From CAIZWU01 sp942492905 (GTDB lineage: Bacteria > Verrucomicrobiota > Verrucomicrobiia > Verrucomicrobiales > V1-33), in the NCBI GenBank assembly GCA_942492905.1, contig OW818657.1:2170001-2234000 (forward strand): 64,000 nucleotides of DNA, in the 5' to 3' direction. The notes beneath the pieces were generated by a model. It made no database searches, had not been told where the DNA came from, and was given only the letters and a program-made list of their open reading frames with translations. Below are positions 28,701-36,828 of this stretch, piece by piece (position 1 is the stretch's first letter; every line of letters starts with the position of its first letter). The position numbers and the translations under genes were made by a program.

Positions 28701-29212
28701 CGGTCTGTTCCCACACAAACGCCGAACGTGTGGGAGCCGACTGGAAGTTCCAGAAATCCCACCACCTCGACCGCGAACTTCTCGGTGTGGAATCCACTAC
28801 CTGGAATGCCCGGAAACAGCTCCGGCGCGAAGGAAGTCAGATAGAGGTTCCCGTTGGCGTAATCGATCAGATCAAATCCGGTGGCGTTGCTCTCAAAATT
28901 AATGGCCGGCACGATGTAGGACCCATTGGCCTCCGGCCCTGCCACGGCCTCATTGGGCATCGGTGCTCCCAGAGCATCCAGCAGCGTCCCCGTGATCTGC
29001 TGACCGGCCCTCCCGATATTGTTGGCCAGGGTTTCGGCGACGGGAGCCTGGGCCACCCTGACCGCAAAGCCCCGGAGGGTCGAACTGCCGGCTGGCAGGG
29101 CGGTCGCCGGGGGGAGCGGGACGCCGTGGGCCGGGAGAACCGATAACAATCCAAGGCAACTGAGCAGAATCTTTGGCCACTGGTCCAGAAATAAGCGGTG
29201 GGTCTTCTTCAT
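25721..29212 (-). CDS. Giant secreted protein: PA14-like domain plus three near-identical LamG-type domains
   Basis: A 1163-residue protein. The ATG at 29212 gives a clear signal peptide (about 1-30, ending LPAHG); the frame is open to 29368 without signal features. Residues about 60-250 resemble a PA14-type domain (GIYPFRLLYWQTGRGANLQW). A short Ig-like part follows. Then come three tandem domains of about 236 residues (about 384-610, 620-845 and 857-1080), each starting QWDF, with GIKPNGGGTRVNQFTL, DDGDLFWQG and ILFGDGDQDERR; this is a LamG/concanavalin-type fold. The end has YTLESSATMLESSWS and FFRLRY. Probably a surface or secreted carbohydrate-binding protein. A terminator follows at 25642-25698. 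Confidence 0.85.
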   Translation of the reverse strand: MKKTHRLFLDQWPKILLSCLGLLSVLPAHGVPLPPATALPAGSSTLRGFAVRVAQAPVAETLANNIGRAGQQITGTLLDALGAPMPNEAVAGPEANGSYIVPAINFESNATGFDLIDYANGNLYLTSFAPELFPGIPGSGFHTEKFAVEVVGFLELPVGSHTFGVCVGTDRTDVNDDDAYAVFVARNPRDCFGLKVAEFSRNAPPPFQGNTHNENLWTVEIATAGIYPFRLLYWQTGRGANLQWYSLNGEERIPVNDSTNPLAIKSFATTTVADAKGPYVAEARPVAGSAGNSASAPIEAVIVDGATTTVPAAGVQMRLNGSLVTPTVTRSAPLVTVSFNPSPNRTTPDNAVQLNYLDSTGGPGQSQWTFGINVSGGSGTTATGQWDFDGGNLAATVGQALQYFDGPAGLTWQGTKFGTTTALGVASIGGREAKIMEVPADLSRQIGYVMTHGIAPNGGGTRVNQYTLIMDILVDTTGTDAAALLQTSSLNNTDDGDLFWQGNNFGQGTDGYLGTGQFTSGTWHRVVAAYDEAATPPVVTKYVDCIKQDDWTANQGLDAVRRSLLPTAILFGDGDQDERRRMWVNSIQIRAGKMTDAEIVALGGASADGIPLVVPPTKVTGQWDFERGNLAATVGKPLVYLDGAGGLSETGTQFGLCSDFTLPLIDGQDAKVMRVPGDLKREIGYIMNHGIKPNGGGTRVNQFTLVMDIFVGTSGPDAAALLQTSSLTNTDDGDLFWQGSNFGQGTDGYLGTGQFTAGAWHRVTAAYDEAATPPVVTKYVDGIKQDDWTANQGLDAVRRTLQPTAVLFGDGDQDERREMFVNSIQIREGKLSDAEIYQLGKPRAGGIPVSVPLSAVSGQWDFERGNLAASIGKPLTYLDGANGETQTGTLYGTCTELGVDLINGRDARIMKVPGDLKREIGYIMDHGIKPNGGGTRVNQFTLLMDVFVGASGPDAASLLQVSSLTNTDDGDLFWQGNNFGQGTDGYLGTGQFTAGAWHRVIASYDEAAIPPVVTKFVDGIKQHDWTANQGLDAVRRALQSSAILFGDGDQDERREMWVDSIQIRAGKLSDDEMIALGGPQGTSLPVGPPGALISGTEALELTIASLQPGEITLTWPSLSPHGSVYTLESSATMLESSWSLVPTTGNSITIPAGPGKQFFRLRY
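25979..28061. repeat. Three tandem ~710-bp coding repeats
   Basis: Units at about 25979-26645, 26693-27353 and 27401-28061 lie in frame inside the 1163-residue protein. Period is about 708-712 bases. The middle part of each unit is close to identical at DNA level; the ends differ more. Confidence 0.85.
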
Positions 29213-29587
29213 GGTGGATTTGGTTGGGTGAAACCGGCAGACCAGGCCGGAATCCAACCACTGGTCGAATTTGTGTCCTCCTGCCAGCGGCAGCACTTTT
29301 GCGGCGCTTCCGCGAAACCTCAAGTATATTCGGGGGAAGATTGTCATTCTAACGTGTATTGTGTCCAAGAGGACCCGTGTTGGATGTAATTCTATGAGAC
29401 GGTCCCGGAAATGGATGTTTGCGTGTTGCGTTGTCTATCAGCTGTATTTTGCCTGACCGCTGACTATCGGCAAGGATTCCAGAATGTGGAAATTCCAGCA
29501 TCCGGGGCGGCGGAGCACGGGTGATGGCCAAGCGCGCGGTGTCTCCTAAACTTGCTGCGGGACAAAAATCGGCTTAAGCACGATCCC
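29213..29587. other. Divergent intergenic region between the LamG-type and TPR genes
   Basis: 375 bases without a gene. It is AT-richer than its flanks around 29320-29460, as expected of a promoter region for two divergent genes. No operator-like repeat stands out. Confidence 0.4.
29340..29368 (-). promoter_or_regulatory. Candidate promoter for the 29212 gene
   Basis: On the minus strand TTGGAC (29368-29363) and GACAAT (29345-29340) are 17 bases apart, a partial fit to a sigma-70-type -35/-10 pair, about 120 bases before the ATG at 29212. Confidence 0.25.
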
Positions 29588-31204
29588 ATGAAACGATCCT
29601 GGTGTTTTGCAGGCCCTGCCGCCTGGATGGTGGTCTGGCTGGCCGCCGCCGGCAGTGGTTTGGCGCTTGATCCCGCCCTGCTGAAACAGGCTGGCGAGGC
29701 CATGGCGAAGGGGGATTTCCGGGCCGCCTCGCAGCACTACATGGCCGCGGTGGAGGACTCTGCTTCCCCGGCGCTGGGTAGACTCGGGGCAGGGCGGGCG
29801 GCTTTCGCACGGGCAGACTATCAGGAGGCTGCGCGGCAGTTTGAGTTTGCCAGCCTCGCTCCGGGGGCCACCCCCCGGGAGGTGGCGCTGGCCTTGGCGG
29901 GCAAGGCGGCGGCATGGCTGGAACCGGCGCGCGAGACCATGGAGGAAAATGCGGTGACGCTGGCGGCTGAAGCTCTCGATACGGCCATCAGTACCGATCC
30001 CGAATGTGCCGTCGCGCTGGTCTGGCGCGGTTATCTCCGGACGCTCCGTGCGAAAAACCATGAGGATGAAAACAACGCCCTGGGCGACCTGAAGGCGGCG
30101 CATGAACAGGGTGAGGATGGCTGGCTGCTCTATCTGGCCCGGGGGTGCGTGGCGATCGGTCATGGAGACATTGCCGAACGGGACAAGGCCTTTGCGGTGG
30201 CCCGGCAGCGGCTGGATGCCGAATTGAAATCACGTCCAGAGCATCTCCACGCCTGGCTGAAAAGTGTCGAATGGTGTGAGCGCACTGGCGACCTGGACCG
30301 CCTGATCGACGATCACACCGGGATTTTGAAGCGCTGGCCGGAACGGGTGGCTTCCATCGCGGGCCGTGCCTACGCCCGGGTGCTGAAGAAGGATTTTCCC
30401 GAAGCCATCGCCGACTGCACGGCGGCTTTGGACAAGGGCGACCGGCGCGCGCTGGTTCATTGGTGGCGCGGATATGCCAGGACCTGGACCGACGACAAGG
30501 AAGGTGCACTGGATGATCTGGGCGAGGCCATCGTGCTGAATCCTGAATTGAAAGGTCCCCTCGCGCGCCGCGCCTGGCTGCAGAATGCGCGGGGAGAATA
30601 CGACCTGGCAGTGGACGATGCCAACCGCGCCCTGGAGCGCTGGCCGGACGACCTTGAGGCGATGGGAGAGCGGGGTTATGCCTGCAAGGAACTGGGCCGG
30701 ACCGGGGAGGCGATCCGTGACTTTGACCAGGTCCTGAAGGTGAATCCCAAGTCCGCCAGCATCCTGCGCTACCGTGCCGAAGCCCGGAACCTCCAAGGTG
30801 AGTTCCGCCTCGCCCTTGAAGATGCCTCTGCCGCAATCGAACTCGTCCCGGGCGATGGATATGCGTGGCGTGCCCGCAGCGTGGCCCACATCGGGCTCAA
30901 AGCGTATGACAAGGCCATCGCGGATGCGACCCGGACCATCGAACTGCTACCCAAACACGCGCCCGGGTATATCAACCGGGGCGCGGCCCATCGCGCCCGG
31001 AAGCAGCTTGCCGCAGCGCTGACGGACTACGATCATGCGGTGGCGCTCGACCCGGAAAACCCTCCCTGGTATCGCGACCGTGCCGGGATCCATGAACAAA
31101 TGGGCCGCCGGGACTCCGCCCGCCAGGATTTGGAAACCGCGAGGGAACTTGATGGCGCAAAGCATCTGGAAACGTTGCCGGAACCGGCGGTTCAGCCACG
31201 TTAG
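29588..31204 (+). CDS. Secreted TPR-repeat protein
   Basis: A 538-residue protein starting at ATG 29588, which gives a signal peptide ending in GSGLALD (about 1-27). The remainder is built of TPR units, the clearest from about residue 260 on: AIADCTAALDKGDRRALVHW, AIRDFDQVLKVNPKSASILR, AIADATRTIELLPKHAPGYI and ALTDYDHAVALDPENP. About twelve repeats can be counted if degenerate ones are included. TPR arrays bind other proteins; the partner here is unknown. It is convergent with the isomerase-like gene at 31331. Confidence 0.88.
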   Translation: MKRSWCFAGPAAWMVVWLAAAGSGLALDPALLKQAGEAMAKGDFRAASQHYMAAVEDSASPALGRLGAGRAAFARADYQEAARQFEFASLAPGATPREVALALAGKAAAWLEPARETMEENAVTLAAEALDTAISTDPECAVALVWRGYLRTLRAKNHEDENNALGDLKAAHEQGEDGWLLYLARGCVAIGHGDIAERDKAFAVARQRLDAELKSRPEHLHAWLKSVEWCERTGDLDRLIDDHTGILKRWPERVASIAGRAYARVLKKDFPEAIADCTAALDKGDRRALVHWWRGYARTWTDDKEGALDDLGEAIVLNPELKGPLARRAWLQNARGEYDLAVDDANRALERWPDDLEAMGERGYACKELGRTGEAIRDFDQVLKVNPKSASILRYRAEARNLQGEFRLALEDASAAIELVPGDGYAWRARSVAHIGLKAYDKAIADATRTIELLPKHAPGYINRGAAHRARKQLAAALTDYDHAVALDPENPPWYRDRAGIHEQMGRRDSARQDLETARELDGAKHLETLPEPAVQPR

Positions 31205-31265
31205 GCCGTTCCCGCCATCCGTCCGTAACTCCGTCCTGGACGGTGGGCCATCGCTCACACAACAG

Positions 31266-31302
31266 CGGCCGGATTCCACTCCCTGGGGAGGAAATCCGGC
31301 CG
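31266..31302. terminator. Hairpin between convergent genes
   Basis: CGGCCGGATT (31266-31275) and AATCCGGCCG (31293-31302) form a perfect 10-bp stem with an inner CTCCC/GGGAG. It lies between the stops at 31204 and 31331 but lacks a T-run on either side, so it may be a Rho-independent variant or an mRNA-stabilising hairpin. Confidence 0.5.
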
Positions 31303-31330
31303 TGTTGGTCTGGCTTGAAGGGATAGGGTC

Positions 31331-32173
31331 CTACTTCCCGTGGGACTTCACAAAGTCAATATTGGCACGGACCTGCGGAACGCTGTCCTTCCAGTCATTC
31401 TCATGTTCGATGGAGATGTGGCCGTTGAAATTCTGCTTCTTCAGCTCGTCGAGGCAGGCGGCGACATCCACCACGCCGGTGCCGGCGACGACCACCGGGG
31501 CCTCGCCATTGGCGGCTTTGTCCTTGAGGTGCACGCTGATGATGCGGCCATTGAGAATGCGCAGGCACTCCACGGGTTTCAAATTGGAAGTGCACCAATG
31601 CCCGAGATCGGCGCAGGCCCCGACGCGTTTGTCGCGGCTTTCCACCACTCCGAGAATATAGAGAGGATTCCAGACCTTGTATTTTGGATTGCTCATCGAA
31701 CCGCCGTGTTCGTGGAAAGCCACTTTGACATCAAACTCCTTGGCGCTGGCTTCCCATGCGGCAATCTGTTCGGTCGATTCGGTGCAGACCGCATACAGTT
31801 CCATCTTTTTGGCGAATTCCATGATGGAACGGACTTCTTCCGGGTTCTTGGCTCCGACGACGCCATAGTTGACCGGACGGACGCCCTGACGGGCGCATTC
31901 GGCCTTCAATTCCGCCATCGCGGCGGCGGACATGGTGTGGCCGACTTTGTCCTGGGAGCCGGGTTTGAGGGTTTGGCCAGGATAAAACTCGATCAGGTTG
32001 CCACCGGCTTCCTTGGTTTTGGCGATGGCTTCGAAAGCGCTGAATTCCTTGAAGGTATAGGCCTGGGTTCCGACAAACCACCCGTTCTGAAGGAGGTTTT
32101 CCGGAATCGGGGTGGCCAGCAGGCTGGCCGTGACAGAGAGCGCAAGAAGCGGGAGCAGACGGATGTATTTCAT
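31331..32173 (-). CDS. Secreted sugar phosphate isomerase/epimerase-like protein
   Basis: A 280-residue protein. The ATG at 32173 gives a Sec signal peptide (MKYIRLLPLLALSVTASLLA); the longer frame to 32350 is Arg/Pro-rich and not protein-like. The body is a xylose-isomerase-like TIM barrel with metal-site stretches VAFHEHGG, GACADLGHWCTS, ISVHLKDK and HISIEHEND. A second exported member of this superfamily is encoded at 24164-25078, there with a Tat rather than a Sec signal. Substrate unknown. Confidence 0.88.
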   Translation of the reverse strand: MKYIRLLPLLALSVTASLLATPIPENLLQNGWFVGTQAYTFKEFSAFEAIAKTKEAGGNLIEFYPGQTLKPGSQDKVGHTMSAAAMAELKAECARQGVRPVNYGVVGAKNPEEVRSIMEFAKKMELYAVCTESTEQIAAWEASAKEFDVKVAFHEHGGSMSNPKYKVWNPLYILGVVESRDKRVGACADLGHWCTSNLKPVECLRILNGRIISVHLKDKAANGEAPVVVAGTGVVDVAACLDELKKQNFNGHISIEHENDWKDSVPQVRANIDFVKSHGK

Positions 32174-32338
32174 AGGATGGATGGAAACGGGGAATGGGGT
32201 TGCGCGTGGTTCTACGGTGGCGCGCCCCGGTTCCTTGCGAAGACACCTTGTTTTCGCACGCCCTGATTTTGTCCTGCGGGCCCGGGGGCCACCCCCGCCA
32301 ACCGGCGCAGATGGCAGCCCGACTTGTCCCGTATGGCC

Positions 32339-32372
32339 GCAGATCACCATGGAAAGTTTCCTGGAGATCTGC
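32339..32372 (-). terminator. Imperfect hairpin downstream of the coiled-coil lipoprotein gene
   Basis: GCAGATC (32339-32345) pairs with GATCTGC (32366-32372); CCA/TGG and GGAA/TTCC extend the stem inward. It lies 14 bases beyond the stop of the gene ending at 32386. There is no T-run, so its role as a terminator is uncertain. Confidence 0.4.
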
Positions 32373-32385
32373 AGCTAACGGGAGT

Positions 32386-32694
32386 TTACTTTTTCAGAGC
32401 ATCAATCCGCGCCTTTTCGGCTTCTGCGGCGGCGTCGGCTTTCTTTTTGTCGGCGTCGAGCTGGGCTTTGGCGGCGTCCTTGTTGGCCTCGATGTTGGCC
32501 TTGTCGATCTCCGCGTTGGCCTCGGTCTGTTTTTCGGCGTTTTTGGCGGCGGCGTCGACCGCGTCCTTGCGGTCATCGATGGCGTCTTTGGTCGCATCTT
32601 TTTTGGATTCGACCGCCGCTTTCTGCTGGTCGCATCCAATCACAAGAAGGGAAGAAAGAACGAGGAGGCTGAGTTGGGGTGTTTTCATATTCAT
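32386..32694 (-). CDS. Small coiled-coil lipoprotein, LEA-like composition
   Basis: A 102-residue protein with a lipoprotein signal (LSLLVLSSLLVIGC, lipobox Cys at about residue 21). The mature part is almost only Ala, Lys, Asp and Glu in helical repeats (KDATKDAIDDRKDAVDAAAK, then NKDAAKAQLDADKKKADA), which predicts one long amphipathic helix or coiled coil, like Lpp-type or LEA-like stress proteins. It lies 67 bases downstream of the CsbD gene on the same strand, which supports a stress role by context. Two ATG starts are possible (32694 or 32688). Confidence 0.75.
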   Translation of the reverse strand: MNMKTPQLSLLVLSSLLVIGCDQQKAAVESKKDATKDAIDDRKDAVDAAAKNAEKQTEANAEIDKANIEANKDAAKAQLDADKKKADAAAEAEKARIDALKK

Positions 32695-32761
32695 AGGATT
32701 GTTGGTTGGTCAGGTGTGGCAGGGGGGGGGAGGGGAGGGAATCCGCAGGCGGACGGCAGGA

Positions 32762-32953
32762 TCAGGAATTGAATTCCCTGACCGCTTTTTCGATGGCTTC
32801 GCGGGTTTCCCCGGTGCGCTTTTGAATACGGCCCAGCAATTCTTCCTGCTTGCCTTCGGCGTAGGTGAGATCGTCATCGGTGAGCTGCGCCCATTTCTGC
32901 CTCAACTTGCCTTTGGTAATATTCCAGTCGCCTTTGATTTCGAGGGTGTTCAT
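32762..32953 (-). CDS. CsbD family stress protein
   Basis: A 63-residue protein starting at ATG 32953 (MNTLEIKGDWNITKGKLRQK), the typical CsbD beginning; WAQLTDDDLTYAEGKQEEL and GRIQKRTGETREAIEKAV complete the family pattern. The upstream in-frame ATG at 33004 would add an atypical extension. CsbD proteins are small soluble proteins induced in general stress in other bacteria; molecular function unknown. Likely co-transcribed with the lipoprotein gene that follows. Confidence 0.92.
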   Translation of the reverse strand: MNTLEIKGDWNITKGKLRQKWAQLTDDDLTYAEGKQEELLGRIQKRTGETREAIEKAVREFNS

Positions 32954-33187
32954 GATGTTGAGGTAGTTGAGGATAAAATGGCCGCGGCTCAGGGTGCGGC
33001 ACAATCAGTCAAGGGATTAACCATGGGGCAGGGAGTCTGAGGTTCCTATGGGGTGTAACCCTACTGCGGCGCGGGACCGGATGAGGATCCCCGGGGGCAA
33101 CCACGGCGGAGCGGCCCCCGGCCAGGCACTTGGCTCCGCCAATAAGAAGGCTGGAAACCGGACCGGGAGTTGGGTTATTCTCCCATT

Positions 33188-34432
33188 ATGATAAACGACA
33201 CGGGGCCGCTGCAATCACTGGGCATTGCGCTGGCGCTGGGACTGCTGGTGGGATTGCAGCGGGAGTGGGAGCACAACCGGCTGGCGGGATTGCGCACCTT
33301 TGCCTTGGTGAGTTTGTTTGGCGCGCTGAGCGGAATGCTGGCACAGGCCCATGGAGGCTGGGTCATGGGCGGCGCGCTCATCGCCTTGGCGGCCATCACG
33401 GTGCCCGGTTATATGGCCTCCCTGCGGGAAAAGGAGGCGGACCCCGGCCTCACCACCGAGATCGCGTTGCTGGTGATGTTTGCCACCGGAGCGATCACGA
33501 TGCTGGGGCATCACATGGTCGCCGTCGTCATCGCGGGCAGTGTGATGGTTTTATTGCAGGGGAAGAAGCCACTGCATCAGATGGTCCACCGCATTGGCGA
33601 GAATGACCTGCGTGAGATTGCCCGGCTGGTCCTGATCGGTCTCGTCATTCTGCCGGTGCTGCCCAACCGTTCCTTCGGTTATGACGGGGTGCTGAATCCC
33701 TTCGCCATCTGGTTGATGGTAGTGCTGATTGTCGGCATCAGCCTGGTGGCCTATCTGATCAGCAAGTTTCTCAGTCCCTCCCGGGGGGCCGCAGTCACGG
33801 GCATTCTGGGAGGACTGATCTCCAGCACGGCGACGACTGCCAGTGTGGCACGACGGAGCAACGGACCGCCGGGGCATGCTCCCGCTTTGGTGGCAATCAC
33901 CCTGATTTCGGCCGCCGTGGTCTTTGGGCGCGTCATCATCGAGGTGATGGTTGTGGGGTCGGGAGTGGCGTCGGAAGTGTTGCCGCCCCTGCTGGCAATG
34001 CTGGCGCTGGCCGGCATCATCGCGGTGATTGCCTACCGGTTCTCCCTCAAATCCGAGCCGCCGTCGCCCGGGGACACGCCGCCCTCCGAGCTGAAGGGCG
34101 CGGTCATGTTTGGCCTCATTTATGTCGTCGTGCTCCTGGCCGTTTCCTTTGCCAAGGAGCACTTTGGCCAGACCGGCCTTTTCACGGTGGCCGCCCTCTC
34201 CGGCCTCACCGACATGGACGCCATCACGCTCTCCACCGCCAGTTTGTCCCAGGCCGGACAGCTTGATGCCTCCACCGCATGGCGCGTCATCATGACGGGG
34301 GGCCTCGCGAATCTTCTTTTCAAAACCGCCATGGTCATCGGGATGGGCTCGCGCGCCTTCATCAAACCCGTAATCCTGGGATTCGCGGCCATGCTGACCG
34401 GCGGAGCGGCGATTCTGGCATTCTGGCCGTGA
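33188..34432 (+). CDS. MgtC/SapB-DUF4010 family membrane protein
   Basis: A 414-residue integral membrane protein. Residues about 1-140 match the MgtC/SapB domain (LGIALALGLLVGLQREWEHN, GLRTFALVSLFGALSGML), and about 170-400 the DUF4010 domain (GGLISSTATTASVARRS, GLTDMDAITLSTASL). About ten to twelve hydrophobic segments are visible. The transported substrate is unknown. ATG 33188 is preferred over the in-frame TTG at 33170. It is divergent from the CsbD gene with 234 bases between them. Confidence 0.92.
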   Translation: MINDTGPLQSLGIALALGLLVGLQREWEHNRLAGLRTFALVSLFGALSGMLAQAHGGWVMGGALIALAAITVPGYMASLREKEADPGLTTEIALLVMFATGAITMLGHHMVAVVIAGSVMVLLQGKKPLHQMVHRIGENDLREIARLVLIGLVILPVLPNRSFGYDGVLNPFAIWLMVVLIVGISLVAYLISKFLSPSRGAAVTGILGGLISSTATTASVARRSNGPPGHAPALVAITLISAAVVFGRVIIEVMVVGSGVASEVLPPLLAMLALAGIIAVIAYRFSLKSEPPSPGDTPPSELKGAVMFGLIYVVVLLAVSFAKEHFGQTGLFTVAALSGLTDMDAITLSTASLSQAGQLDASTAWRVIMTGGLANLLFKTAMVIGMGSRAFIKPVILGFAAMLTGGAAILAFWP

Positions 34433-34662
34433 CGGCGATACAGTTGGCTCTCAGGCAGAATCCCTGATTGATCCACCGGTCTTCGTGCAAATTGCGAGGC
34501 GGGGTGGCTGGGGGGACTTCCGTGGGAAGTTGTAATGCTTTGACAGTCAGTGGGTAAGACCGCTGGGTAGGGCGATGGCGTGGTTTGTGCAGAACTTGTA
34601 GTCAACTCCGGTCGCTGCCTTGGTCCGCCGCAAGTGAATCCGGCCATTTCCTCCTCAAAACT

Positions 34663-36738
34663 ATGAACCACCCTTTTAAAGGCATCACGCGCAGCCTGAC
34701 TCGACCGCTTATCTTATTTTCCACGATCGCGGCTCTCGTCCTACCACCAGGCGGGGGCGGCATCATGACTTCCAGTTGGGCGCAGGAGAGCAATGAGGGC
34801 GCTGAAGTCCTGACCCGGGGACCGGTGCACGAGGCCTTCGCCGGAACCATCATCTATAAAGCCACGCCGGGACTGGTGGTCTCCAAGGCCCCACCTGCTG
34901 CGGTGGAGGAAGTTCCTCCGGATCAGCGTCCGGATGGGGCCAATGTGACTTGGATTCCCGGCTACTGGGCATGGGATGACGAAGCCGGTGAATTCCTCTG
35001 GGTTAGTGGCATCTGGCGCAACCTTCCGCCGGGCCGCCAGTGGATTCCGGGCTACTGGTGGGAATCCGGTCAGGATTACCAATGGATTTCCGGTTATTGG
35101 GCGGACGCCGCCGCCGAGGAGGTCGAATACCTCGACGAGCCACCAGCCAGCCTTGAGGCCGGTCCGAACATCAGTGCCCCTTCGAGGAATCATTCCTGGA
35201 TTCCAGGAACCTGGCGCTGGAGTGAGTCCCGCTACAGCTGGCAGCCGGGTTACTGGTATCTGACGCGTCCTGACTGGGTGTGGGTGCCGTCCTACTACAC
35301 CCGGGCTCCGCTGGGCTACATCTACGTCGATGGCTACTATGATTTCGATGTCCCGCGCCGCGGCATGGTTTTTGCGCCGGTCCGGTTCTACGGAAGTTAT
35401 TATTCCCGCCCGGATTATTACTACCGCCCCACCACGGTGATAAGCATCACTGCGCTGCTGGACCACTTGTTCCTCCGGCCCCGGAGCAGGCATTACTATT
35501 TCGGCGACTACTACGCTCCTGAGTACCGGCGGTCCGGTTATTACGCCTCCTACAGTTATTATTCCGGGGGCTACGGGTATGACCCCATTTATGCACACCA
35601 GCGCTGGACTCACCGGGATGACGACCGTTGGGAGCGCCGTTATGAGGACAACTTCACGTATTACCGCGACCATGAGGAAGCACGTCCGCCACGTACCTTC
35701 GCAGCCTTCAATAACTACTACGCCCGGCCTGACAAGGACCGGCGGGTTGAGGCTGGATATGCGACCCGGCTGGACCAGCTGGTGGCCAGCAAGGACACCA
35801 AGCTCAAGTTCAAACCAGTCAACGAAACCGAGCAGAAAAACTTCGCCCAACGTGGCCGGGAGATCCGGGAATTCGGGGATCAACGCAGGAAACTGGGCGA
35901 TCGCGCCGCCGGCACTCCAGCCCAGGACAAGGCTCGCAATGAAGAGAAAGACAAAGGCGGGCGGGGTCAGGGAGGGCCTACCCGGGTCAAGATTCCGAAG
36001 TCCCCGGTCATGGCGAAAGTGGCTGAGTCGGCTTCCCGGGAAGACACCCCGCCGGAGCGCCCGAAAGTCTCCCGTCCGGATGAAAAATCCGCCGAAAAAC
36101 GGGACCCCAAACAGCGCCCAGGAACCCCCGACGGGCAACGGGACGTGAAACCTGAACCGGGCCGCAGGGATCAAACCACTCCTGACACCAAGGGAGACCC
36201 GAAAGATCCTCGTCGCAGCGAGCCCAAACCGGCTCCCGGGCCTGAATCCGAGCCGAGGAAATCACGCGGGCAGCCGCCTGAAAAAGAGCCCCGGGCCGAG
36301 CCCAGAGCTAACCCCAAAGCGGAGCCAAAGCCGGAGCCAAGGGTCTCCCCCAAGCAAGAAACAAAGGTCAAGCCAAGTGAATCTCCGAAAAGGGAACCGA
36401 AAGCTGAACCGAAGCGGGAGCCCAAGGCAGAACCGCGACGCGAGGCTCCGAAACCCGAACCGAAAGCAGAACCCCGGCGCGAACCAGCGCCACAGCCCAA
36501 ACGACAACCCAAGGCAGAGCCCCGGCCACAGCCTAAGGCGGAGCCCCGCCCGCAACCGAAATCAGAGCCCCGGCCACAGCCGAAAGCAGACCCCCAGCCC
36601 AAACGGCAACCGAAACCCGAGTCCCGCCCGCAGCCGAAAGCGGAACCCCGCAAACAACCCAAAGCACCAGAGCCCGCCGCTCCCAAAAAGAGTCCCGGAA
36701 AGCCGGCAGAAAAGGAAGAAAAGGACAAACCGCGCTGA
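34663..36738 (+). CDS. YXWGXW-repeat protein with a long Pro/Glu/Lys/Arg tail, secreted
   Basis: A 691-residue protein. ATG 34663 gives an N-terminal hydrophobic segment and a likely cleavage near SSWAQES (about 40). Residues about 85-225 carry YXWGXW-type repeats (WIPGYWAWDDEAGEFLWVSG, QWIPGYWWESGQDYQWISGY, SWIPGTWRWSESRYSW). Residues about 225-330 are Tyr-rich (YYYRPTT, HYYFGDYYAPEYRRSGYYAS). From about 420 the protein is highly charged, and from about 540 it is a low-complexity tail of PKAEPR-type units. Probably an envelope or matrix protein; the basic tail could bind acidic polymers. The alternative frame over the tail is also open, a by-product of the repeats. Confidence 0.85.
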   Translation: MNHPFKGITRSLTRPLILFSTIAALVLPPGGGGIMTSSWAQESNEGAEVLTRGPVHEAFAGTIIYKATPGLVVSKAPPAAVEEVPPDQRPDGANVTWIPGYWAWDDEAGEFLWVSGIWRNLPPGRQWIPGYWWESGQDYQWISGYWADAAAEEVEYLDEPPASLEAGPNISAPSRNHSWIPGTWRWSESRYSWQPGYWYLTRPDWVWVPSYYTRAPLGYIYVDGYYDFDVPRRGMVFAPVRFYGSYYSRPDYYYRPTTVISITALLDHLFLRPRSRHYYFGDYYAPEYRRSGYYASYSYYSGGYGYDPIYAHQRWTHRDDDRWERRYEDNFTYYRDHEEARPPRTFAAFNNYYARPDKDRRVEAGYATRLDQLVASKDTKLKFKPVNETEQKNFAQRGREIREFGDQRRKLGDRAAGTPAQDKARNEEKDKGGRGQGGPTRVKIPKSPVMAKVAESASREDTPPERPKVSRPDEKSAEKRDPKQRPGTPDGQRDVKPEPGRRDQTTPDTKGDPKDPRRSEPKPAPGPESEPRKSRGQPPEKEPRAEPRANPKAEPKPEPRVSPKQETKVKPSESPKREPKAEPKREPKAEPRREAPKPEPKAEPRREPAPQPKRQPKAEPRPQPKAEPRPQPKSEPRPQPKADPQPKRQPKPESRPQPKAEPRKQPKAPEPAAPKKSPGKPAEKEEKDKPR
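36290..36720 (+). repeat. Low-complexity coding repeats (PKAEPR type)
   Basis: Irregular short repeats built on codons for Pro-Lys-Ala/Pro-Glu-Pro-Arg form the tail of the YXWGXW protein. Confidence 0.8.
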
Positions 36739-36775
36739 GACGGATCCACCACGGACATAGATTCGCACGCGCGCC

Positions 36776-36803
36776 GTCCATCGCCCGGTTACGGGAGATG
36801 GGC
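36776..36803. terminator. Hairpin between convergent genes
   Basis: CCATC-g-CCCG (36778-36787), a GTTA loop, and CGGG-a-GATGG (36792-36801) form a compact stem with one mismatch, extendable by two pairs. On the plus strand a short CTTTCTTT follows. It sits between stops at 36738 and 36829. Confidence 0.5.
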
Positions 36804-36828
36804 GGCCTTTCTTTGCCAGAATAAAACG

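Noticed and set aside
27662..29146. A 494-codon plus-strand frame
   Set aside because: It is antisense to the LamG-type protein, and similar antisense frames recur in each tandem unit because the units are copies.
36377..36760. A 127-codon alternative frame over the YXWGXW tail
   Set aside because: It is produced by the low-complexity codon repeats of the true frame.
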